Assembly (NCBI GenBank): GCA_017560085.1
Contig: JAFYPA010000090.1
Span: 1-32,261, forward strand
Length of the DNA stretch: 32,261 bases
Source of the DNA: Clostridia bacterium
Lineage (GTDB): Bacteria; Bacillota; Clostridia; Oscillospirales; CAG-382
Direction: 5' to 3'
A model generated the notes under the pieces. The model was given only the letters and a program-made list of their open reading frames with translations, was not told the origin of the DNA and made no database searches. Both the position numbers and the translations under genes were made by a program. Of this stretch, positions 13,801 through 19,522 are shown piece by piece (position 1 is the first letter of the stretch; each line of letters starts with the position of its first letter).

Positions 13801-15122
13801 TCTGGGACAAGGAAATTGTTGCGGCAACAGAATCCACAACATACACAGCTATCTGGGAGCCCGCCCACATCGCGGCTTACAGAGCAGACGGCTACGAAAT
13901 CATTTATGTTGAAGACACAGACGGAGCTACCCTGAAGACTCTTGTCAAGGACAACACATCGGCAAACAAGAAGGTAGTATTTGCTCTTACAAGTGATATC
14001 GCTCTCACAGGTGACCTTAATCTTAATCACAACGGCGGTACAATTGTAATTACATCCGCAGGCGGTAATATTAACATCGGCACAAAGTCCATTTTACTTT
14101 ATTCCGATAAGGATGCGAATTTCATCTTCGATAATATCGCAGTTAATAAGGGTACAGGTAAAAAGGGTATCAACGGACTTGGCAATAATATCACATTTAC
14201 CGAAACATTTACAACAACATCCGAAGACAGCAATGTGCTTTATCTGAATGCTCTTGCCGACAGTGCTTCCGCAGAAAGTAACGGCAGTACAATCATAGTT
14301 GAAACTCCCTCCAAGATAGCAATCCGTGCATCCGGATTCAGCGGAAACAAGACAAACGGTGATGTTAACTATGTATTCGGCAAGAATGCAAATGCATCCC
14401 TTATTGTTGCGGGCAGAGCAGGTGCAGACGATGCACAGCTTGAGCTTAACGGCAATTCAACAGTTATCGTTAAGGATAACGCAACTATTTCCAAAATCAG
14501 CATTACAGACCAGAAGTCCTACCTCACAGGTAACCTTGATATCGAAATCAGGGACAATGCAACAGTAAAAGCTATCGATATCAATGCCGAGGTTGGCGGT
14601 AACGCAAGCATCGACATCAAGAGCGGTACTGTTGATACTATCACATTCAAATCCGGCGTAGTAAAGGGCAAGGCTGTTGTCAAGGCAAATACAGACAAGG
14701 CAACGGTAGGCGAAATTTCCGGTGCATCCTATGTAGTTAACTATAACGGTGACCTCGGTGATGTTGAATACTCTGAAGATTTCAAATCCATCACTCTTAC
14801 TCCCGTTTCTTCCGTGAAGCTCGTAAAGGTTACAAACGGCGACACGGTTAACGAATACAATGCAAACGGCGGTGAAGAAATTACCGCACAGATTTCAAGC
14901 GGTACAACAACGGTTGAGTTCATTGAGGGCGAAGATGCTCCCATCCCCGGTGACTTTGACGAAAACGGCGTCCTCGATATGGCTGACTATAAGAGCCTTC
15001 TTACAGTCTTTGCAAAATCCGAGGCGGACAGCGTTCAGTCCCTTACACATCTTGATATGGACGGCGACGGAGCTGTAACTCTTTACGATCTGTATCTTAT
15101 TCTTTATACTGTTACAAAATAA
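7878..15122 (+). CDS. Giant secreted alkaline phosphatase with beta-rich repeats and C-terminal dockerin
   Basis: The 2414-residue protein begins with a signal peptide (about 1-24, cleavage after TFA). Residues 50-430 form a PhoA-type alkaline phosphatase with all key residues: Asp62, nucleophile Ser119 (TDSA), His170/Thr172, Glu288, Asp293, His297, Asp335-His336 and His371. It should hydrolyse phosphomonoesters outside the cell using Zn/Mg. Two modules opening GxGTxxxPYLI (from about 511 and 840; GLUG-type beta repeats) alternate with two Ig-like (Big2-like) domains near 730-835 and 1085-1170. Then come three beta-helix-like repeats starting at 1173, 1584 and 1996 (period 411-412). The first two end in an InlB B-type repeat. 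The C-terminus (2355-2414) is a type I dockerin with Ca loops DFDENGVLDMAD and DMDGDGAVTLYD. Fusion of PhoA to such an array is unusual. It is cotranscribed with the next gene, 23 nt away. Confidence 0.9.
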   Translation: MKKLTSLLLVLFLVLSFSTFTFASEATDDAALTAEAVTEALSDSASVQAEPQIKNVIFLIPDGGGPTLMDLADMVKKAGGFDRTKYPNATVPTEGGLNILPYLAGFHTTRSANNVVTDSAAGGTALSSGYKTKNGYVGVTPNKVPRASILEVAKLLGKAVGTCTNADWVHATPASYTAHSTSREDYINMYRQVESKEMDVVLGVGYGKVTEFHGATIDDAVARGYKIIKTPEDAASVQPGDKLWGNVSSTSVSTDIYNSANKASLAELTQAAITALSGDPDGFFLMVEASWVDSGGHNSDALQTTSEYLSFDECWRIAVEFAKGRNDTVVIGAPDHDTGGLQFPDKFTNEVELIRTGTNPTTFTWTANGGHSKINCPVWVYIPEGVEMMKGLSPVVGDTSSVRTDYIVDNTSFAPYIADLIGGDLDEASAELFVDVTTIGNYDNATEKFVFNNGDKYIFKNTDTYYKDGEAVDMHGKVAYHIADRFYVPAEMIDEEDWNHKNTGIPETMEGEGTSESPYLINSAEDLKAIIKGMTTLDYKDVYFKQVENLEFTDEAEFGLDDALTFAGIYDGNGKTITWNGTYKKAVYIFPTVSGTIANLGVVGKLTSTATAKSASIANTVTSTGKIINCYSQLDFEGAAFNGIAVKNEGEIINTYYGGTVTEASGAPLSNGGSYTSAYYVSDCGLSQIATNVFAIEPEDSEDVLASLLTSGAAKVQARTDVALIPWETIDSLPKFIETEPLVTGVRLYPKTATAHKGSTYQFDVNVDGRFEYSWAINWSMEPQSDLSGTYIDKNGLIHIDENETIKSFTVLAKSKANGAIASSSILNISADDESAFPVGSGTKADPYLIRNEADFVAFTNACIGGEKYKDKYLRQICDLDLAGYPGYGGMGSNAKFYGTYDGYGHTINVALETNNGCIFPYTWGTIMNLGSTGYVKNSHSSGGICRSLRSADGDYGPGVIVNCWSSCEVIGNYGGGIVPTNSGKVVNCVVYGDVEYGADGGSGGVISSGTNKSCYFIDPDYDTKSGSTRITEDEAKTTLYATLNANRASAASEAGVSVDDLLCWVKVDGEYPKQAVMYPYEAAAEKIEIASSGTEMFKGEGRQLGLYPYELGYDAVTWSIDSASSESTTVDEYGYVTVGADEANAEIKVKATLKSDASVSDELTITVVKELDHIAAYRAAGYEIIYITDKLGTTISDNTAPDKKVVFALKNDIKFSGNSTLNHNGGTFVITSAGGAINLGTKSISLGADLDADITFDNIAVTKTTGERSISAVGNNLTLTETFTTTTEDSQALYINASNDGGSDVSDGNTITVETPSKITIRGSGYSGNLTNGDVTYVFGKNANALLLIAGKVGKEGVQARLNGDVKVIVKDNAKLSRISVAESLSYLEGDLDIEIKDNATVTKIDLNKKISGNAYIDIKSGTVGPITVTSDMVAGKSVIKADIENATVGDIAGATYAVKYNGNLGIVEYSEDYTSVLITPTTSTNLVKLTNGDTVKEYSAKINEEFSAPIVGGTTTVEFLNTDADFYTITFVDGDTVETQTVDAGALPVAPAWTKDGYTLIWDTEITPATSSKTYTAIWEPAHVAAYRAAGYEIVYVTGSLESAVANNTASGKKVVFALVNDVKGSDADSISHNGGTIVFTSAGGAINLGTSSMVLGKDKDANIIFDNIAVNKTTGERSISAVGNNLTLTETFTTTTSDSNVLYINASNDGGNAVSDGNTITIETPSKIAIRGSGYSGNLTEGDVTYVLGKNANVSYILVAGKAGKAGAQAELKGNVKVIVKDSATLGRIAVAENNSYLEGSLDIEVMDNATVNKINLDKKVTGNVLIDIKGGTVGPITETSGMVTGKIAVNTNTDKATVGDITGADYAVNYNGNLGEVAYSADFKSITLTPVSSVDFVNVTNGDTVNEYNVNGGKEISAQISSGTTTVEFIEGEEESYTITFTDGEQTETQTVVEGTVPTAPAWTKDGYTLIWDKEIVAATESTTYTAIWEPAHIAAYRADGYEIIYVEDTDGATLKTLVKDNTSANKKVVFALTSDIALTGDLNLNHNGGTIVITSAGGNINIGTKSILLYSDKDANFIFDNIAVNKGTGKKGINGLGNNITFTETFTTTSEDSNVLYLNALADSASAESNGSTIIVETPSKIAIRASGFSGNKTNGDVNYVFGKNANASLIVAGRAGADDAQLELNGNSTVIVKDNATISKISITDQKSYLTGNLDIEIRDNATVKAIDINAEVGGNASIDIKSGTVDTITFKSGVVKGKAVVKANTDKATVGEISGASYVVNYNGDLGDVEYSEDFKSITLTPVSSVKLVKVTNGDTVNEYNANGGEEITAQISSGTTTVEFIEGEDAPIPGDFDENGVLDMADYKSLLTVFAKSEADSVQSLTHLDMDGDGAVTLYDLYLILYTVTK
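11394..12626 (+). repeat. Long intragenic repeat A1
   Basis: About 411 codons. It starts DHIAAYRAAGYEIIY and continues with short strand-turn units (NGGTFVITSAGG, then NGDVTYVFGKN, then GDLDIEIKDNATV) that look like a parallel beta-helix. It ends in an InlB B-type repeat (AWTKDGYTL, then YTAIWE). Homologous to A2, A3, B1 and B2. Confidence 0.85.
12627..13862 (+). repeat. Long intragenic repeat A2
   Basis: 412 codons, colinear with A1 and very similar, starting AHVAAYRAAGYEIVY. Its terminal InlB B-type repeat ends in YTAIWEP like that of A1. Confidence 0.85.
13863..14938 (+). repeat. Long intragenic repeat A3
   Basis: The third copy lacks the terminal InlB B-type repeat and runs directly into the dockerin. 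Over about 900 bp it is nearly identical to B1 of the next gene, at a constant offset of 1388 bp. Confidence 0.85.
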
Positions 15123-15145
15123 TAATTGTATAGGAGAAAGTAAAA

Positions 15146-18100
15146 ATGTTGAAAAAGAAATTATTCTCGCTTGTACTTGCAGCTGCAATGCTTGCTTCAC
15201 AGAGTGCCTTTTCCGCTTTTGCGGATGGTACTCTCGCGGCGGATGATCTCGCCCACATCGCGGCCTACAAAGCAGATGGCTACGAAATCATTTATGTTGA
15301 AGACACAGACGGAGCTACCCTGAAGGATCTTGTCAAGAACAACACAGCGGCAGACAAGAAGGTAGTATTTGCTCTTACAAGTGATATCGCTCTCACAGGT
15401 GACCTTAATCTTAATCACAACGGCGGTACAATCGTAATTACATCCGCAGGCGGTAATATTAACATCGGCACAAAGTCCATTTTACTTTATTCCGATAAGG
15501 ATGCGAATTTCATCTTCGATAAAATCGCAATCGACAAGGGTACCGGTAAAAGGGGCATCAACGGACTTGGCAATAATATTACATTCACGGAAACATTTAC
15601 AACAACATCCGTAGACACCAATGTGCTTTATCTGAACGCTCTTGCCGACAGCGCTTCCGCAGAAAGTAACGGTAGTACAATCATAGTTGAAACTCCCTCC
15701 AAGATAGCAATCCGTGCATCAGGATTCAGCGGAAACAAGACAAACGGTGATGTTAACTATGTATTCGGCAAGAATGCAAATGCATCCCTTATTGTTGCGG
15801 GCAGAGCAGGTGCAGACGATGCACAGCTTGAGCTTAACGGTAATTCAACGGTTATCGTTAGGGATAACGCAACTATTTCCAAAATCAGCATTACAGACCA
15901 GAAGTCCTACCTCACAGGTAACCTTGATATCGAAATCAGGGACAATGCAACAGTAAAAACTATCGATATCAATGCCGAGGTTGGCGGTAACGCAAGCATC
16001 GACATCAAGGGCGGTACTGTTAATACTGTCACATTCAAATCCGGCGTGGTAAAGGGCAAGGCTGTTATCAAGGCAAACACAGATAAGGCAGCGGTTGGTG
16101 AAATCACAGATGCCGATTATGTGGTTAACTACAACGGTGACCTCGGAAGTGTTGCATATTCCGCAGACTTCAAGTCCATCACTCTTACTCCCGAAGCTTC
16201 CGTTAGATATGTAACGGTTACCAACGGTGATACAGTCGACGAATATAACGCAAATGGCGACGAGGTAACTCTCGCAGGTGAATTCTCCGTTGACCTTGCA
16301 AGCGGCACAACAACAGTAGAATTCCTCACAGAAGGCACAGAGCTTTACACAATCACATTCGCAGACGGCGAAACAACCGAAACTCAGACAGTTGCTGCAG
16401 GAACAGTTCCCACAGCACCCGCTTGGACAAAGGACGGCTACACACTCGGCTGGGATAAGGAAATCGTTGCGGCAACAGAATCTACAACATACACCGCAGT
16501 ATGGGAAGCAAACGCTCCCACAACAGCCGAAGCAGTATTCGATGCAAACGGCGGTGCATGGGGCGAAGAAACAACAAAGACGGTTGAAACAACAATCGGC
16601 GAGGTTCCCACAGCACCCACAGCTCCCGTTCGTGAAGGCTATGTATTCCTTAAGTGGACTCCCGAGCTTTCTGCTATCACAGCTGACGGCGCAACATATA
16701 CTGCATTCTGGGAGCCCGACCATATCGCGGCTTACAGAGCGCAGGGCTACGAAATCATTTATGCCGATACTAACAACAAAACCACCTTCAAGGGAATGGT
16801 TAACGAAAATACAGCGCCGGGCAAGAAGGTAGTATTTGCTCTTATGCACGATATCGGTAACGCAAACAGCTTTGATATTGAGCCCATGGGCGGTACAGTT
16901 GTATTTACATCCGCAGGCGGTGCATTCAGATTCAATGCCCCCATGAAATTCGTCGCAGACCATGATACAGATATTATCTTCGATCATATGACTGTTACCG
17001 AGGTTGTAGCTGAAGAAGAAATCATTGCATACGGTAATAACATAACATTTACAGATACCTTTAAAAATACAACCGGCAACACACTTATAGTATATGCTAA
17101 CTGTAATTCCACAACGGAAAGTAACGGTAACACGGTAACAATCGAAACCGATGCAAAGATGTGGGTATTCGCTTCAGGTGCTTCCGGAAACCTTACAAAC
17201 GGCGACGTTACATATATATTCGGCAAAAACGCAACCGGAACTCTTTATGCTGCAGGTAAGGTTACCAAGACCGACGGCAGACAGACATATGTTAACGGTG
17301 ATGTAAAGGTTACCGTTAAGGACAATGCAACACTTTCCAAAATCAGTGTTGCACAAAACCAGTCTTACCTTAAGGGCAACCTTGACATTGAAATAAGAGA
17401 CAATGCAAATGTAAAGGCAATCAACCTTGACAAGAAGGTAGAGGGCAACGCATACATCGACATCAAGGGCGGTACAGTAGGACCTATTACGGAAACAGCA
17501 GGCAAGGTAACAGGTAAGATTGTTATCAAGGCGGACACAGATAAGGCAACGGTTGGTGAAATCACAGGTGCTGATTATGTTGTTAACTACAACGGTGACC
17601 TCGGAAGTGTTGCATATTCCGCAGACTTCAAGTCCATCACTCTTACTCCCAATGCGTCTGTTAAGTATGTAAGAGTTACAAACGGTGATACAGTCGACGA
17701 ATATAACGCAAACGGCAACGAGGTAACTCTCGCAGGTGAATTCACAGTTGCTCTTGCAAGCGGCACAACAACAGTAGAATTCCTCGAGGAAGGCACAGAA
17801 ACCAAGAAGGTTACATTCGTAAGCGACGGAGAAACAGTATCCGAAGCGATGGTTGCTGTAGGTACGCTTCCCGTAGTTCCCACACTTACAAAGGAAGGCT
17901 ACACTCTCAGCTGGGACAAGGAAATCGTAGCGGTGACAGAAGCTGTAACATATACAGCGGTATGGACAGAGAACGGTCCTGCCGAGGTAACAAGCGCAAT
18001 CAAGGTAATATTCGCAAGAGAAGACGGCACAGCTCCCGTTAACCCTGCAAAGCTTTATATTTACGAAGACGATACAAAGAGCGAGCTCGTAAATACAATT

Positions 18101-18463
18101 ACACTTGAAAACAGCGAAACAAGCACAGCAGAAGTAACCGTAGACGTAACACTTACCGAAGGCACATACTACGCAGAGGTTGTAAAGAACGGCTACCTCA
18201 CCTTCAAGACAGCTGTGACAGTTACGGCAACAGCTGTTTCGATAAGCGAAATCAAGCTCATCGCAGGTGACATCAAGGGAAGCTTCGAGGACGAATGCGG
18301 TGACGGAATCGTTGATATCGATGACCTCGTAAGAGTACTTCGCGGCTTTGCGGATAATGTTTCCGAGGATATCAAGAAGGCTGTTGACATAAACGAAGAC
18401 GGCTCTGTGAATGTAGCCGATATTTCGGCTATCAAGTCCAATTTCGGAAAGAAAGCGGAATAA
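15146..18463 (+). CDS. Secreted repeat protein with C-terminal dockerin
   Basis: The 1105-residue protein has a signal peptide (about 1-27, cleavage after AFA). Beta-helix-like repeat B1 (36 to about 390) is followed by two InlB B-type repeats (about 400-525), repeat B2 (525 to about 880), a third InlB B-type repeat (about 885-942), a Cna-B/carboxypeptidase-regulatory-like beta domain (about 950-1035), and a type I dockerin (about 1040-1105) with a good second Ca loop, DINEDGSVNVAD, and a degenerate first loop. No catalytic domain is visible, so it may be an adhesin, spacer or carbohydrate-binding partner. It starts 23 nt after the phosphatase gene behind AGGAGAAAG with no terminator between, so the two are one operon. 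B1 was duplicated from, or homogenised with, the last repeat of the upstream gene. Confidence 0.85.
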   Translation: MLKKKLFSLVLAAAMLASQSAFSAFADGTLAADDLAHIAAYKADGYEIIYVEDTDGATLKDLVKNNTAADKKVVFALTSDIALTGDLNLNHNGGTIVITSAGGNINIGTKSILLYSDKDANFIFDKIAIDKGTGKRGINGLGNNITFTETFTTTSVDTNVLYLNALADSASAESNGSTIIVETPSKIAIRASGFSGNKTNGDVNYVFGKNANASLIVAGRAGADDAQLELNGNSTVIVRDNATISKISITDQKSYLTGNLDIEIRDNATVKTIDINAEVGGNASIDIKGGTVNTVTFKSGVVKGKAVIKANTDKAAVGEITDADYVVNYNGDLGSVAYSADFKSITLTPEASVRYVTVTNGDTVDEYNANGDEVTLAGEFSVDLASGTTTVEFLTEGTELYTITFADGETTETQTVAAGTVPTAPAWTKDGYTLGWDKEIVAATESTTYTAVWEANAPTTAEAVFDANGGAWGEETTKTVETTIGEVPTAPTAPVREGYVFLKWTPELSAITADGATYTAFWEPDHIAAYRAQGYEIIYADTNNKTTFKGMVNENTAPGKKVVFALMHDIGNANSFDIEPMGGTVVFTSAGGAFRFNAPMKFVADHDTDIIFDHMTVTEVVAEEEIIAYGNNITFTDTFKNTTGNTLIVYANCNSTTESNGNTVTIETDAKMWVFASGASGNLTNGDVTYIFGKNATGTLYAAGKVTKTDGRQTYVNGDVKVTVKDNATLSKISVAQNQSYLKGNLDIEIRDNANVKAINLDKKVEGNAYIDIKGGTVGPITETAGKVTGKIVIKADTDKATVGEITGADYVVNYNGDLGSVAYSADFKSITLTPNASVKYVRVTNGDTVDEYNANGNEVTLAGEFTVALASGTTTVEFLEEGTETKKVTFVSDGETVSEAMVAVGTLPVVPTLTKEGYTLSWDKEIVAVTEAVTYTAVWTENGPAEVTSAIKVIFAREDGTAPVNPAKLYIYEDDTKSELVNTITLENSETSTAEVTVDVTLTEGTYYAEVVKNGYLTFKTAVTVTATAVSISEIKLIAGDIKGSFEDECGDGIVDIDDLVRVLRGFADNVSEDIKKAVDINEDGSVNVADISAIKSNFGKKAE
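15251..16340 (+). repeat. Long intragenic repeat B1, near-copy of A3
   Basis: Aligns with 13863-14770 without indels at offset 1388. By eye roughly nine of ten residues are identical, with shared silent positions. The similarity falls off after the FKSITLTP motif. Confidence 0.85.
16718..17790 (+). repeat. Long intragenic repeat B2, diverged
   Basis: Starts DHIAAYRAQGYEIIY and follows the same plan, but is much more diverged in its first half (a MHDIGNANSFDIEPMGG region). The second half (GNLDIEIRDNANVKAI, then GPITETAGKVTGK) is closer to A2. Confidence 0.8.
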
Positions 18464-18553
18464 TTCCGATAATAAGAATTCACCCCATACGACACAACTG
18501 TTGAAAAACAGAAATTAAAAATCCGCTCAAGCCACAAGCTTGGCATAAAAAGA

Positions 18554-18586
18554 CTCCGTCTGCCTTTGCAGACGGAGCTTTTCTTT
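18554..18586. terminator. Bidirectional terminator between the dockerin operon and the AraC gene
   Basis: CTCCGTCTGC (18554-18563), loop CTTT, GCAGACGGAG (18568-18577), then CTTTTCTTTT on plus and TCTTTTTA on minus. It ends both convergent units. Confidence 0.85.
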
Positions 18587-18603
18587 TACGGTTAATATAC
18601 ATC

Positions 18604-19350
18604 TTACAACGAAATATTCCCGAGCAGCTTGGATGGCGGATACCCGTATTTCCCGCTGAACAGCCTTGAAAAATATTTTTCATCCTCGAATCCGCAAAGA
18701 TATGCGATTTCCTTGACGGTATGTCTGTTTTCCGCAAGAAGATTCAGCGCCTTGTTCATACGGAGCTTTGTTATATACTGCTTGGGCGGTATACCGAAAT
18801 AGCGGACAAAGGCTCGGTGCAGACTTGAGGGACTCACAAAGCACTCCCTGCAAACGCTTGTAATATCAAGTGAGGAATCGCAATAATGAGCGTCTATGTA
18901 TTGAAGACAGATGTCAAATACGGTCGTTTCGGAGGACTGTCTGCTGTCGTTGTCAAGCCTTTCGAGGATATCGTATATGGCGGATTTCGCTCTGTTGGCG
19001 GAGTGAGTCTCCTTCCATTCCTTCATCAGCCTCTGGAAGCACAGCTCGAGCTCTGCGGGGTTTCTCAGACTGAAGGATTCCGCATCGGGATAGTTGCAGT
19101 CGTTGAGGTTTGCCACTATGCTTTCGCTAACAGAATAATCCACCTTGTAGGGCATATTCGCGGGAATGAACAGAATATCTCCGGGGCTTATGAAAAATTT
19201 TCTGCCGTCAATCGTAAAATCACCCGTGCCGTTCACACGGTAAGAAAGCGCCGCATATGGACGGGCTTGCACCTCTACAAGTCCTTTGCTGTGGAAAAAA
19301 CGGTCAATGGTCAGTATCTGAAAGGAAAGGCTGTCAAAATTATACAGCAT
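18604..19350 (-). CDS. AraC-family transcriptional regulator
   Basis: The 248-residue protein has an N-terminal cupin-like sensor (about 30-85; SYRVNGTGDFTIDGRKFFISPGD region, then FIPANMPYKVDY) and a C-terminal AraC double helix-turn-helix (about 145-245; DITSVCRECFVSPSSLHRAF, then HTVKEIAYLCGFEDEKYFSR). This layout is typical of regulators of carbohydrate or small-ligand uptake genes. GGAGG lies about 7 nt before the ATG. It is divergent from the Fe-S protein gene at 19523, with 172 bp between, which suggests that it controls that gene. The ligand is unknown. It could also regulate the convergent dockerin operon, though there is no sequence evidence for that. Confidence 0.93.
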   Translation of the reverse strand: MLYNFDSLSFQILTIDRFFHSKGLVEVQARPYAALSYRVNGTGDFTIDGRKFFISPGDILFIPANMPYKVDYSVSESIVANLNDCNYPDAESFSLRNPAELELCFQRLMKEWKETHSANRAKSAIYDILERLDNDSRQSSETTVFDICLQYIDAHYCDSSLDITSVCRECFVSPSSLHRAFVRYFGIPPKQYITKLRMNKALNLLAENRHTVKEIAYLCGFEDEKYFSRLFSGKYGYPPSKLLGNISL

Positions 19351-19377
19351 TAGCTACACCTCCGCTCTTGTATGCAC

Positions 19378-19406
19378 AGTATAACATATAATGATATAAA
19401 AGTCCA
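19378..19406 (-). promoter_or_regulatory. AraC gene promoter within the divergent intergenic region
   Basis: On the minus strand TGGACT (plus 19401-19406) and TATACT (plus 19378-19383) are 17 bp apart. A TATACT on the plus strand at 19450-19455 could be the -10 of the divergent Fe-S gene, but it has no good -35, as expected for an activator-dependent promoter. Confidence 0.45.
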
Positions 19407-19522
19407 CCCTTTGGTTGAAAATTCTATTTTAAAATTTTTTCCTTCGTGATATACTGTATTCAGTTATAAGTGCGGCTTTACACTACCGCACAATTCCCGA
19501 TAAAAACGAAAGGACGAATAAA

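Noticed and set aside
15845..16987. 380-residue cysteine-rich open frame opposite the second dockerin gene
   Set aside because: It is the antisense of the repetitive GGT/ACA-rich coding sequence. The Cys richness comes from reading ACA and GCA codons in reverse.
11394..17790. CRISPR or satellite-like array in the repetitive region
   Set aside because: The repeats are about 1.2 kb, in frame and protein-coding, with no short direct repeats and spacers.
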